From Glandiceps talaboti (taxonomy: Eukaryota > Hemichordata > Enteropneusta > Spengelidae), in contig NC_135561.1 of NCBI RefSeq assembly GCF_964340395.1, positions 620,501 through 684,500 of the forward strand: 64,000 nt of DNA. The letters run 5' to 3'. The position numbers were made by a program, and so were the translations under genes. Below the pieces are notes generated by a model. The model had not been told where the DNA came from. It ran no database searches and saw only the letters and a list, made by a program, of their open reading frames with translations. Positions 37,026 to 49,289 of the stretch are shown here, piece after piece (within the stretch, counting starts at the first letter, position 1; every line of letters begins with the position of its first letter).

Positions 37026-38722
37026 TTCATATAAAGTACCTTTTATGGTGCTATAATACCGTATTTCATAGTATCTGTTGTGGTGCTATAATACCGTATT
37101 TCATATAAAGTATCTGTTGTGGTGCTATAATACCGTATTTCATATCAAGTATCTGTTGTGGTGCTATAATACCGTATTTCATATCAAGTATCTGTTGTGG
37201 TGCTATAATACCGTATTTCATATCAAGTATCTGTTGTGGTGCTATAATACCGTATTTCACATAAAGTACCTGTTGTGGTGCTATAATACCGTATTTCATA
37301 TCAAGTACCTGTTGTGGTGCTATAATACCGTATTTCACATAAAGTACCTGTTGTGGTGCTATAATACCGTATTTCATATCAAGTACCTGTTGTGGTGCTA
37401 TAATACCGTATTTCATATCAAGTACCTGTTGTGGTGCTATAATACCGTATTTCATATCAAGTATCTGTTGTGGTGCTATAATACCGTATTTCATATCAAG
37501 TACCTGTTGTGGTGCTATAATACCGTATTTCATATCAAGTACCTGTTGTGGTGCTATAATACCGTATTTCATATCAAGTACCTGTTGTGGTGCTATAATA
37601 CCGTATTTCATATCAAGTACCTGTTGTGGTGCTATAATACCGTATTTCATATCAAGTATCTGTTGTGGTGCTATAATACCGTATTTCATATCAAGTATCT
37701 GTTGTGGTGCTATAATACCGTATTTCATATCAAGTATCTGTTGTGGTGCTATAATACCGTATTTCATATCAAGTATCTGTTGTGGTGCTATAATACCGTA
37801 TTTCATATAAAGTATCTGTTGTGGTGCTATAATACCGTATTTCATATAAAGTACATGTTGTGGTGCTATAATACCGTATCTCATATCAAGTATCTGTTGT
37901 GGTGCTATAATACCGTATTTCATATCAAGAACATGTTGTGGTGCTATAATACCGTATCTCATATCAAGTATCTGTTGTGGTGCTATAATACCGTATTTCA
38001 TATCAAGTATCTGTTGTGGTGCTATAATACCGTATTTCACATAAAGTACCTGTTGTGGTGCTATAATACCGTATTTCACATAAAGTACCTGTTGTGGTGC
38101 TATAATACCGTATTTCACATAAAGTATCTGCTGTGGTGCTATAATACCGTATTTCACATAAAGTACATGTTGTGGTGCTATAATACCGTATTTCATATCA
38201 AGTATCTGTTGTGGTGCTATAATACCGTATTTCACATAAAGTATCTGTTGTGGTGCTATAATACCGTATTTCATATCAAGTATCTGTTGTGGTGCTATAA
38301 TACCGTATTTCACATCAAGTATCTGTTGTGGTGCTATAATACCGTATTTCACATCAAGTATCTGTTGTGGTGCTATAATACCGTATTTCACATCAAGTAT
38401 CTGTTGTGGTGCTATAATACCGTATTTCACATCAAGTATCTGTTGTGGTGCTATAATACCGTATTTCACATCAAGTATCTGTTGTGGTGCTATAATACCG
38501 TATTTCATATCAAGTATCTGTTGTGGTGCTATAATACCGTATTTCATATAAAGTATCTGTTGTGGTGCTATAATACCGTATTTCATATCAAGTATCTGTT
38601 GTGGTGCTATAATACCGTATTTCATATCAAGTATCTGTTGTGGTGCTATAATACCGTATTTCATATCAAGTATCTGTTGTGGTGCTATAATACCGTATTT
38701 CATATCAAGTATCTGTTGTGGT
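37026..38722. repeat. 39-bp minisatellite, ~43 units
   Basis: Units of 39 bp share GGTGCTATAATACCGTATTT followed by CATATCAAGTATCTGTTGT or the CACATAAAG/CATATAAAG variants. The period is divisible by 3, giving open frames on both strands (HIKYLLWCYNTVF forward, QQILDMKYGIIAP reverse). Variants cluster in adjacent units, as expected of local unit duplication. Not a gene. Confidence 0.95.
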
Positions 38723-38849
38723 ATACAAAATACAAAATGTAAAAGATTTCTATCCATGAAAAGAGTTGTAGTATGCCCAATAAAAACGTTATTAAATACA
38801 AAAAAGATTTATTGTAACATAACTATTATTGGGATGTGCTACATGGTAT

Positions 38850-39067
38850 GGGAGTGGAAGGGGCGAGTGGGGGGAGGGGGGCTGTGGGGTAGGAGAGTTG
38901 GGAGGAGACCGCAGGGTAGGGGACCACGGGGTAATGCAGTAGGGAGGGGGCTGTGTGGGGTAGTGCAGTAGGGAGGAGACTGTGGGGTAGTGCAGTAGGG
39001 AGGGAACCGTGGGGTAATGCAGTAGGGATGGGACCGCGGGGTAATGCAGTAGGGAGGGAACGGTGGG
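38850..39067 (+). repeat. G-rich ~28-bp array
   Basis: About five to six units of GGGTAATGCAGTAGGGAGGG-like sequence (28 bp) follow a very G-rich lead-in. Many GGG/GGGG runs are on the plus strand, giving G-quadruplex potential. Confidence 0.9.
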
Positions 39068-39825
39068 ACCATTAATAGACTTGAGACCATAGCACAAAAG
39101 ACAGTTTAAGTGAACCCATAGACAGTGTCTACATGGTGTAGGTCCACTGTATATGTATGGTAAAACAAAAAGTTACAACACTTCCAAATACAGCATTTTA
39201 CTTTATCCCTGTAAATGTTCACCTCTTTTCATATTTTAACCACACAATTTTAAATGCATTATGCATTGAAACACGCCCAGTGTCATTATGAAAATAAAAC
39301 CAAGATCATTTTCGGAAAATACTCTGTTATTAACAATATCCACATAGTCTTTGCTTCACAACAGGATTCCCAGGACAAGACTCTGACTTACAACGAAATA
39401 ATGATCGTAGCAACTAAAGCAGTACAGTTAATGTCACATTGTATCCATGGCAACAGTTAGCTTCATAAGCAATGGCGACAGCTAACAACTCCCTGACGTC
39501 ACTAATTTGAACCTCTCAGTGCGTCTTTGTTTCCCGGAACTATGCTTGATTGAAGCACGTTTCCCTGTGACCAGAACAGATCAATGTTATCAAGCTGAAG
39601 ACAATTAGCCTGAGTGACTACATGCATATATAGTTATACAAGTTGCATGAGCACACTTCTAGTAGCGCCACTTCTGAGAGAAAGTAGTTCGGGTTTGAAC
39701 TGCTCAGTTTCACTCGTATCACAGATAGTACTATTATCATCTAACACATACTTTTCTATAAAATCTATATATGATTGAATTCCAGAATGCATGATAAAAT
39801 TGGAATCCAAATATAATCCATTATA

Positions 39826-39847
39826 CATACATACATACATACATACA

Positions 39848-39876
<29 letters not shown>
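39826..39876 (+). repeat. (CATA)n microsatellite
   Basis: About 13 CATA units. Confidence 0.95.
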
Positions 39877-39882
<6 letters not shown>

Positions 39883-40100
39883 GCTATACGAAAAAATATG
39901 TTAAAAATTAAAAAAAAATAGGCAAAACTATTTCAAAGAATTATACAAATTCTGACTGTAAACCTATGTATTATACGGGGTTTTAAACACTACGCCGTGT
40001 TTTCTGAAAAGAGTTTTTGGTACAAAGATTGCAAACTTGAAATATTGACAAAAAGATGATATAGCTATAGGTCTGTTATTGAAGCCAACAATATACTAGT

Positions 40101-40101
<1 letters not shown>

Positions 40102-40132
<31 letters not shown>
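40102..40132 (+). repeat. (GACA)n microsatellite
   Basis: About seven to eight GACA units. Confidence 0.95.
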
Positions 40133-40134
<2 letters not shown>

Positions 40135-40675
40135 TTAGATATTAACATAGATAAACATCTGAATGGGGGAAAAATCATATATTTACATGTCGTGTGTAAA
40201 CTAGCGTCAATCCACAAATAAACTACCAAGTTTAACCTTTCAGCCTACTACGTATTAATAAAAATGAAAAATAATAAGATCAAATTGCTACATGGAATGT
40301 TCTGGATTACAGACTACGTGGTTATCAGTACAGTAGTGTTGTAAACGAAAACGCCAACATTTTTCTTACTTACAGGGTAGGATTGGGTTTACTGACGGCT
40401 AATGCACCATAACGAAGGAAGCTAAAAATAAACAGGAGTTAACACTGATACCACCAGAGTATAATCACAGTGTGGTATCTATGTATGGCAATATGAAACC
40501 CCGGCAAAATATACAACTGATACGACTTCAGCGAAGATTGACGCCACTTGTATTGAGCGTTTATACACAGAATATCTAAATATCAGACCGGATATTCTAG
40601 CCTGGACACGTCTACCTGAATATCATAAATATCATAAAATATCGATACTATTGACGTGTTTGGCCGATAACATGT

Positions 40676-40752
40676 GAAGGGTGTAAAATAACACGGGTTC
40701 CTAGGATTGCGTAAGTCCACACACCAAGGAACCCGTGTTATTTTACCCCTTC
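40676..40752. repeat. 77-bp foldback element
   Basis: Left arm 40,676-40,705 and right arm 40,724-40,752 are reverse complements apart from a one-base indel and a central mismatch. The core GTAAAATAACACGGGTTCCT is perfect. The loop is 18 bp. No convincing target duplication is visible. The arms are compact and GC-richer than the flanks. Confidence 0.85.
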
Positions 40753-41225
40753 ATATTTTATAGATGGGGAGAGAAGAGGGACTTTGAGAGAGAGGAGGAG
40801 CAGTAGTGTTTACTGTTTATTGACTTCGAGATGGATGAGGATTGAGAATGAGTAAATAAATATCAACAGGTCACATCTTGTTTATAGATGGGAGAGAAAG
40901 TTCAATAAATGTAGCATATGACAAGGCAAGGACTCATACTGTAACAAAGTTACAGTACAAAGTTGAACAGTTATTTACGTTTTTACACATACACTGAGAA
41001 TATTGGTCATTTTCTGTTGTAGCTATGGCAACCCTAGTGTACCTTGAGTTATCAATTTTGTAATGAAGTGGTCACAGTGCAAGGCTTTGAATAGAGAGGT
41101 GCACAGCTAGCGATACACCTGGTCAAGGTATGGACTATTTTTTTTAAAGAACAGGTGCAATCTTTAAGGCGTATGAGCCCTTGTGTAATCGTTGGATATT
41201 GCGGACAATTTCATTCATAATTCAA

Positions 41226-41521
41226 AAAGTTTAGTGGGCAGTTTTTATTATGTGAAAAGTTTGTTGACAGTTTTTATTATGTGAAAAGTTTGTTGACAGT
41301 TTTTATTATGTGAAAAGTTTGTTGACAGTTTTTATTATGTGAAAAGTTTGTTGACAGTTTTTATTATGTGAAAAGTTTGTTGACAGTTTTTATTATGTGA
41401 AAAGTTTGTTGGCAGTTTTTATTATGTGAAAAGTTTGTTGACAGTTTTTATTATGTGAAAAGTTTGTTGACAGTTTTTATTGTGTGAAAAGTTTGTTGGC
41501 AGTTTGTATTATGTGAAAAGT
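41226..41521 (+). repeat. 29-bp minisatellite, ~10 units
   Basis: Units read CAGTTTTTATTATGTGAAAA followed by GTTTGTTGA, almost identical, with G/A changes in GGCAG/GACAG. Confidence 0.97.
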
Positions 41522-41791
41522 TTGCCTGAATTGGAAGTACATGCAGTTGAAATAATGTAGATACAACGGAGATAAGTATAACTACATGTACTGTGATAAG
41601 TAAGCTTACTAAACTGTTTTTTTTCTCCGACGGGGGTGGGGGTGGGGGGTGGGGGTGGGGGGTAGTGGGAATTTTTCCATCGGAATGACAGAAAGTATCC
41701 GCCCTCTATATCTAACACACAAAACAAGTTGATCATTCATCCTTGTTTCTAAAACATGATGACCCCCATATTATGACCACAGGGAGCTCAG

Positions 41792-42590
41792 CCTTTTTAA
41801 TTATTGTCAAAATGCTATATTTTTTATTTTATTTCAACGCTAATTATATGGTGCTGCTGCCTTGTAAAGTATATACGTTGTATAGATATTGTAAAGTATA
41901 CATTCTGAGTCACTATGACAATGAAATACTTGGCATGTCAATATAATATGGGGGGGGGGGTCATAACACAGGGAACTCAGGCTAAGTTAGTTTTGTTTAC
42001 AAATACAAACAAACAACAAGAAAACAAAAAAAACGCAAACAAATAAATAAACAAGTAAGCAAACAAAAAACAAACAAACAAAAGAGAAACAAATAAACCG
42101 ATAAATGAGTAGATAAATACATGAATAAACAACAACAAACAAACAAACAAACACTGCCCTCCAAATAGTCACCAAATCGCCATTGTTTATTTGTTGTTGT
42201 CTATTCATGTACTCATCTACTCATTTATCAGTTTATTTACTTTTTATAATTTTGTTTGTTTGTTTGTTTGTTTGTTTGTTTGTTTGTTTGTGTGTGTGTG
42301 TGTTTGTTTGTTTGTTTGTTTGTTTGTTTGTTTATTTATTTGTTTATTTATCTGTCTGTGTTTTGTTTTGTTTGTTTGTATTTGTAAACAAAGCTAACTT
42401 AGCCTGAGGTCCCTGTGTTATGACCCCCCCCCATATTATATTGACATGCCAAGTATTTCATTGTCATAGTGACTCAGAATGTATACTTTACAATATCTAT
42501 ACAACGTATATACTTTACTAGGCAGCAGCACCATATAATTAGTGTTGAAATCAAATAAAAAATATAGCATTTTGACAATAATTAAAAAGG
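41792..42590. repeat. ~800-bp near-perfect inverted repeat
   Basis: Left arm 41,792-about 42,150 begins CCTTTTTAATTATTGTCAAA. The right arm (about 42,184-42,590) is its reverse complement, ending AATTAAAAAGG. The outer ~165 bp of each arm differs at only a handful of bases. The inner parts hold (AAAC)n/(GTTT)n tracts of unequal length. The loop is about 33 bp (ending CACCAAATCGCC). No protein-coding frame is present. The sharp loss of similarity at both ends gives defined termini. Confidence 0.9.
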
Positions 42591-43372
42591 TAAGGGAAAG
42601 CGTGAGACGGGATATGTTCACATCCATAGAAACTAATTTTTAGGTTATTCAGAATCTTTCAGGTAATAATTTTACAGCTTTACAAGACAGCATCATGTAT
42701 CAGAAACTATTCTATGTACATAGGGTTGAAATATGTTCTTAAAAAGTTAAATGACATCTTTATATGGTCAGCTCACCTTATGACTGTGTCTTTGGTAAGG
42801 GAAGATTTGGAGAGGTTCTTTTTACCCGAAGTGAAGTCTTTTAAAGCGATTTTAGGTTATCTGTAGCCTTTTGGCTTTTACAATTAAAAGACAGTTTCAT
42901 CTAAGATTAGCAATTGCATTGTAATCTTTATAAGCCCTTCGTAGGAATGAAATGTTCAAGGTAACTTAAACATTGTGACAGCGCATTTATACAGCAAAGG
43001 CGAATGTTGGCAGCATTCTACGCCATGGTGAAGGGTTAATTATGCATCTGATTGTTCGTTGACTATCAAAGTCCCCCTCACTCATCTAGGGTTCTAGGAC
43101 TCTCTCCTGGAAGCAATGTTTGACAATAGTGATCATTCACACATAGGAAAACATATTGTAATTCTTGTTGCATAGAAACTTTGTCGATATTGATTTGTAA
43201 AAATAATACCCTGTCGTGAAAAATACTACAGTTCACAGACACGCATAGGTCATCTATTTCCATCACAATCCAAAACAGCGGACACCCCCCCCCATTCAAA
43301 TTTCTAAAACAGGATGACCCCCTCCTCCAAAACAGGGTGACCCCTATCAATCTACCAAACCCCGCTCCGACC

Positions 43373-43404
43373 TTGGAGTAATTATACAGACATAATTACT
43401 CCAA
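43373..43404. mobile_element. 32-bp palindrome with 9-bp target duplication
   Basis: TTGGAGTAATTA and its exact reverse complement flank TACAGACA. The nine bases GCTCCGACC lie immediately on each side (43,364-43,372 and 43,405-43,413). This is the footprint of insertion of a minimal inverted-repeat element. Confidence 0.8.
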
Positions 43405-43848
43405 GCTCCGACCAAAGAAAATGACCGATCCCGGCATACTAGAAGTTCTAGAACAAAATTTCAGTAACACTTCATATCATACCAGGTATACTATAATTAG
43501 CATAAATGTAATATTTCAGACATTTTGAGATTGGTACCATAATTCTGGTAAAACCCATGTATCTAATCTCAGATACATTATTTGGACACTTATTCAATGG
43601 GACTTGCCCTTCTGTATTTGGCACATATTCAATGGGACTTGCCCTTCTGTTTTCAAGTATATTGCGTCATTTATTCCATGACGTCACACCTTTTCGAAAT
43701 AAAGGTGGGTCCAAGTTTCCTTTACTCACTACTACATGTACCTGGTGCTTTGGTTTTCACATTTGAATATCGCTGATATTTCTCAATTCAAACACAAAGC
43801 CGTCAAGAAAAATCCCTTCTGTCAAACTTTCTGAACAGAACCTGGAAT

Positions 43849-44289
43849 TAATGTGTATTTTTATTATAAACGGCTTGTTGACACGAGGTTATGTCCCCGT
43901 TTGCGTGTGGCCGACATTCCGTGAAGAGGGGAAGTTTAAAGCATAACATTACGTCACGACCTGAGCACTTATTGCGCCACCGTACTAAAAGTCACACTAA
44001 AAGCAATTTTTCTTTTACTTACACAATACTTAAATTTAATACAATTACACCTTATTCTACTCCATAAGAGTTACCTGCTCAGAACGAAGTTTTGTCGCCA
44101 CCTTGTCCGTGTTACTTCTTTGCGCGGCGGAAGGATTTGTGGGATTAGTGAAGCGGTGGGAAGTGGAAACAACAGAGGATAACGCATCGTGAGCTGTCGA
44201 GTTGGACAACTTTTTCGTGTACTTTTTACGTCTTTTTCGTTTGGTTTGTTTAGACTCAAAGGACTTGGAATACTACTATAAATGTGAAA
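43849..44289 (+). promoter_or_regulatory. Candidate promoter/5' UTR of gene B
   Basis: The segment is richer in CpG than any nearby sequence (TGTCCCCGTTTGCGTGTGGC, GCGCCACCG, TTGCGCGGCGGAAGG). It directly precedes a good first coding exon. TTACGTCAC at 43,949-43,957 is a CRE/ATF-like site. No TATA box is obvious and the start site is not defined. Confidence 0.45.
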
Positions 44290-44352
44290 ATGCGACTTTT
44301 TCTTCGTCTATGGGTATTTCTTGGAGTTGTAGGAGTGATTTATTCGGACTTG
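44290..44352 (+). CDS. Gene B, candidate first exon with signal peptide
   Basis: ATG at 44,290 in the context GTGAAAATGC opens 21 codons: a basic start (MRLFLRLW), a hydrophobic core (VFLGVVGVI) and a polar end (YSDL). A GTAAGT donor follows at 44,353, phase 0. Basic-hydrophobic-polar order is the pattern of a cleavable secretory signal. The product would enter the secretory pathway as a secreted or single-pass membrane protein. No further exon is in the window, so identity is unknown. Confidence 0.5.
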
Positions 44353-44412
44353 GTAAGTATCGTACATTCAGTTTTTCGCCTCGTCGATTCTGACTAGCGT
44401 CCCAATACTAAT

Positions 44413-44426
44413 CCAAGATGGCCGCC
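44413..44426 (+). promoter_or_regulatory. YY1-like motif
   Basis: CCAAGATGGCCGCC matches the core AAGATGGC of YY1 sites, which commonly lie just downstream of animal transcription starts. It is 60 bp after the donor of gene B exon 1 and supports a nearby start site. Confidence 0.4.
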
Positions 44427-47400
44427 TCCATGAACGCTGTGCCTATAATTCGTTAAAACAACATTCTTTTCTTTCAGTTACCATCAATTTCAGTAACGAA
44501 ACCATCAAGTTGAAGTTTACTTTCGAAAAAATAAAAGGAACCGAGTTTCCTGGTTTTTTATGACTTCGAGAACACGAGTTGCTCGGGTTCGTTCATATTT
44601 GTAGAGTTCATTGTAACTGTGACTTGAGGAACAAATGAAGTATCGAGCACATTGACCGTGTGGTGTTTGTGTACAAATCGAGAATTTGTTTGTCAAGTGG
44701 ACCGTCAAAATACAATATTAACCGTTAGTTAAACTGACATGTGTTCATACACCATTGTCTTTGAAAATATTTTCCTGAACTCGAAGCCCTGTTATTTGAA
44801 AAGTAGAACTTCAGTAGTAGATGACGATTTCAAAGAATGCTTACCAACCACAGACTCAATGTTGTTATGTATGAACGCTCATAAGCTAAGGTCACTTGCA
44901 TATGTGAACATGACATATATTATAAACCTTGCTGAAGAGCGAATGACCTAGTATTTAAAATGAGTGTTTAATGTTGACATAATATCCCATCAAATAACGC
45001 AGACTACTCAATTTAATGAAAGTGAATGTAAATGACGAGTTATGAAATGTAATGAAGTAATTGAAGTAACCAGTTGTTATACACTGTAATGCTAATGGGA
45101 ACAAAGAAAAGACAAAAATGAAGTAACATTATTGCCAAGGGTTTTTACCACTATCAAGTCTTGTGTACATAGGTGTGTTTGTGGTATTTTAATGACATTT
45201 CTTAATGGTAGGGCATACATGTGAGACCTAAGAATGGGTAGGGGGATTTTAACTGTCAGGAGATGATAGCAGTGATAGGCCTGACCTCCTTGAGTCATGA
45301 GAACAGTCAGATGTGTGTCATTCGACTTAGCTAGCTGAGTCAAACTGAAGGTTAAGGTAACTAAAATAGTGACCAGTGTGGTGAGGTGGGAACCGTTAAT
45401 TAAGGCCTATGATAGCACAATTCATGTGAAACAAAATGAAGATATGACATAACAAAAGGCTGCAAAGAATTATATGTTCAAGATGAGCATTCTGTTTTCT
45501 TCAACAAAAATGAATGTAGTATATATTGTTGATTGAAACGTCCACGTGTCAACAGAAAAAGTCATTGTTATTGTTAAATATAACACTGGTGTGTTGTCAC
45601 AGCAGTTTAATTTTCATGATCACATCTCAGACAAAAACGGAAGTCAAATTCCTTCCTTATTTGATAAGGAACTGAGTAAGGGTCAGCATACAGTATAATC
45701 AATGGGAGTTTCTCACCAGCTGGGATTGGTCATACCATGTAGTAGATTTTTAACATCATCAGGTGCCAGTATTTTGTTGTCCACTTCTGTTTATGAAATA
45801 CTCAACAGACAACAAATATGATGAAAATAGAGACAAATATGTAAGGCCTACAGAAGATATGTAATGTAGATGAGATTGCAATCTGTAAGCAGACTGAAAA
45901 TGATACACAAACAGTGTGTCACTGATCTAGTGCTTCAAAGGAATGTGATTTACTCTCAGGATATGCATAGTTTGTCACATAAATGAAGGTTCAAAATACT
46001 GACAGTCTGACTGAATTCTCATGTTTCAACTTGTTTATTTTCTGTGTGACAAGAAGACACCCCATATACTAGTACATGATAGAAAGTGAGTCTTTGTGGT
46101 TCCAGATTATCGTGAGGTAACTTGGATTAAAGACTCGGGTTATAATAAAATTTCAAGTTTGAGGAACTGTTGTGTGGTAAAGCTATTGAAAAATAATGAT
46201 CCTATGTAATCCTGATTGCCCCATTGATATTATAGTGTATATCATTAATGTCAGAACGTGGGATAAATGTGTCAAATCCTTGCCGATAACTATATAACTA
46301 AATACAATGCAAGTTTCTTTATTTGCTATGTCTTATCCGCAGAAAAGGGAAAAAATGGAGGAAAGTGTCTTGTTTTACACTTGATACAATGTACATTTTG
46401 TATGTTCCTCTTCTCAAATCAAATCACACAGTGAAAATATTAACCTTGTAAAACAACTACTGATAGTCTTGATTTCAATAGAGAATAGATCCCAGGACAG
46501 TTGATAAGTCGTACAATATAAACTATTACTTGGGACGTGTGGAAATATTTCTTACTGACACTGCCAACCAAAGAATGGGTACACACAGCATTAAAAATTC
46601 ATCCACTTTGACAGACAGCAGTCTCACAAAGTGACGAGGTCACGAGATATGAAATCATTAATTTTTCCTTGGGTTCTCTGTATGACTTGAAAATTAATTG
46701 GGTTCGTGGTCAGAGCCCCATTTTATCATGGTGATGACTTTTAATGTCTTAATCAGACAGCATGGACTTGTAGGAGGTTAATGTGTTCTCCAGATTGTAC
46801 ATATCATATTAATTATTTGGAGGCTGTCAGATTTGCTTTTGAGTTGTAAAACTTGTGTGGTAGAATAAAGGACAAAAAACATGGAAGATTATACACAACA
46901 TGTGGAGATAGTTGTTTTCAGTAACCTTGTTGTAACAAACATAGTTTCACTGTCAGATTTATTGGTATTAGGGAAAAAAGTGTGAGGTTCCCTTGGGAGC
47001 TATTTGTTACAAAGCTAGCAACTCACCCAGCAATTTATCATAGATCAGCTGTGTAAGACGAAAAAGTAAAAATATACTCTGATTATTATTCATAATCATA
47101 CCAGCTGGTAGACTATATTTATGGAGAGTGGTGCCGCTGTTGGCATGTACGAACAGAATGGCCTCTTACTGATATCAGAAGTGTGAATTTCATCTTGGCA
47201 ATATTTCAGAGTTTATTTTTAAAACAGATCCATTAAGGCAGGAAGTTTTGTTGATGGAGTCATTGTTTGTAACGCCAACTGTATTCCTTATTCCATTGAA
47301 ATTGTTACTTCTACTTAGAGAAGAGGATATTTGGTTGCTTGGTGATAAGAAAAGGTGCAAAATAAAGAGAGGATGTGAACTGATGGAAATATATTCATTT

Positions 47401-47475
47401 TGTTGCAGAATATGTATGTTTGACCTGTTGTTGCTATAGAATAGTAATGAAATGAAAAGGTGTACTCTATATTAT

Positions 47476-47698
47476 TGTAAACCTGGAAATTTGCAGTAAA
47501 GACTGGTTTATTTTCTTTTATTTCACTAGAAAACCAAAAAAATAATAATTAAGAAGTTCAAGTAGTGACTCAGATGCCTCTTTGTACATAAACAGTGCAC
47601 CAGCTAAAATTATTTGTAAAAATTAGTCCTTGAGAACTCGTTGAAGACTGTAAAATTGCACCATTTTCTAGTAGTGGTGGAAATACTAGGGTTGTGAT
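47476..47698 (+). repeat. Dispersed repeat family X, copy 1
   Basis: It begins TGTAAACCTGGAAATTT and ends GTGGTGGAAATACTAGGG. Internal blocks shared with copies 2 and 3 include TGCCTCTTTGTACATAAAC-like and AATTAGTCCTTGAGAAC-like segments. Same orientation as the other copies. Confidence 0.7.
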
Positions 47699-49070
47699 AT
47701 ATATATGATATGGATATTTGAAGTCATGAGCACTTCTATTAAGTTAGTATGAAGCTTGTTGTTGTTGTGCATAAAACAGAACTAAAGTGTCTTTGTTGCT
47801 ACATGTATTGTTGTGGAAAAGGTGCCAATCAAAGCATAGATTTGTATCAACAGATCTCAGAATGTGTGAACACAACACAATAGGTACAATGTAGATGGAA
47901 TCCTTGAAGTCCTGCCTCTTGTCACTTGTGATCATCACTTTATATAGCTGTGTGTCAGAAATTATAATATATGGAGATATCCATTGTTGTACTTGTGGTA
48001 ATAAAATCAACCTGGTTTTGTAAGGATAAAAAGAAACAACCTTAGATGTGAAGGAACCCTGGAATAAACTGAGATGTCATTTGTACGGCGGACTGTAAAA
48101 GACGTACAAGAGAAATATACCACTTTATGTCATCGAATAATTGAAACAAATTCACATTTGAGATTTGATTAAAAAGGTGCATAGTAATTAGATAAAACCT
48201 TCTGTCAGTCAATCTTCTTATAAATGGTGTAACTAAAGAAAGAATTAGGATTATGGCATTTATTTGTATTAACTTAATATAGAGAAGTACATTGCACATA
48301 AAAGTGATGCACTGTAATATGATTAATATAAATAAAAGATGATATTTATTGAAATAAGAATTGTCTGTTGATAAACAGATGAAGATGAATTTAATTTCTG
48401 AGGTTGAAGATATGTATTATAAATTTATCATGTCAGTCTGAATACATCAGCTGGCTTATGCTGTAGACTGACTTGATCAGATGCAAGACCCACTGAGCAC
48501 TCTCTTCATTACATATAAATGTACCACAACAATTACATGTTAGAAGTCTGATCACCAATTCACTCTGACACTGACTAAAAGCATTTTCTGTCTCTAGGTT
48601 ACCAAAACTTAATCTGGATTAAATATTTCCGTTTGTTGTCATTTCATAAATGTAAAACTCATTTTGCATCATTTATGATTTACTAAAAAGACTGAAATTA
48701 AATGAGAAACTCATTTTCTTGATAATCACGCGCATTCCTGTAATTTTCATCTCCTTCATCTAAATCATCATGTCAATTTTTTTTCCCTGTTTTATTAATA
48801 GTTTTATGTCAGAATAGAAGCCTTGAAAAAATTGGTGCTTATTATTCAAGTTGAAGACCCAGTCCCTGAAATTAGAATCAATACGTTTGTTGATTTTTGT
48901 CTCCATTTTTGACTTGACTTTATTTTTGTACTTGCTGTTCAAAGCGTGCATTACCACCTTAAGATTTAACTGTACATCAATATTCCATAACTTTAGAATT
49001 TGGTAAAAAAATGAAGGTCATGTCCAATTTACAACAGACATCAAGTTAGTGTACAGTAACATACTAGTAA

Positions 49071-49289
49071 TACTGTAAACCTGGGAATTTTTGTGATGAA
49101 GGACATATTTTCACTTATTTTGCAGGAAAAACAAAAACGCAAAAATAACTCGTCGCTAAGATGCCTTCTTGCACATGAACACAATGTACCTGTCTGGTAA
49201 TTAGTAAAAAAATTAGTATTTGAAAACTAGCTGAAGACTACAAAAATGCAAAATTTTCTGGTGGTGGAAATATCTGGGTTTATAGTACC
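49071..49289 (+). repeat. Dispersed repeat family X, copy 2
   Basis: Best-preserved copy. Its ends, ACTGTAAACCTGGGAATTT and the reverse complement of GAAATATCTGGGTTTATAGT, form an imperfect ~19-bp inverted repeat, suggesting a MITE-like element. About 70-80% similar to copy 1 by eye. Confidence 0.7.

Larger units (their letters stand above)
39068..40675. other. Intergenic, no gene seen
   Basis: (CATA)n at 39,826-39,876, (GACA)n at 40,102-40,132 and AT-rich unique sequence. No gene. Confidence 0.5.
41522..43848. other. Intergenic with large inverted repeat
   Basis: No gene is seen. The stretch contains the 799-bp inverted repeat, the 32-bp palindromic insertion and a short direct repeat of TTCAATGGGACTTGCCCTTC at 43,592 and 43,628. 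Confidence 0.55.

Noticed and set aside
37066-38757. Frames of 563 (minus) and 554 (plus) codons
   Set aside because: They lie over the 39-bp minisatellite; the period is divisible by three and both strands are open.
44418-44456. Short frame MAASMNAVPIIR after gene B exon 1
   Set aside because: Only 12 codons and stops; better explained by the YY1-like AAGATGGCCGCC motif.
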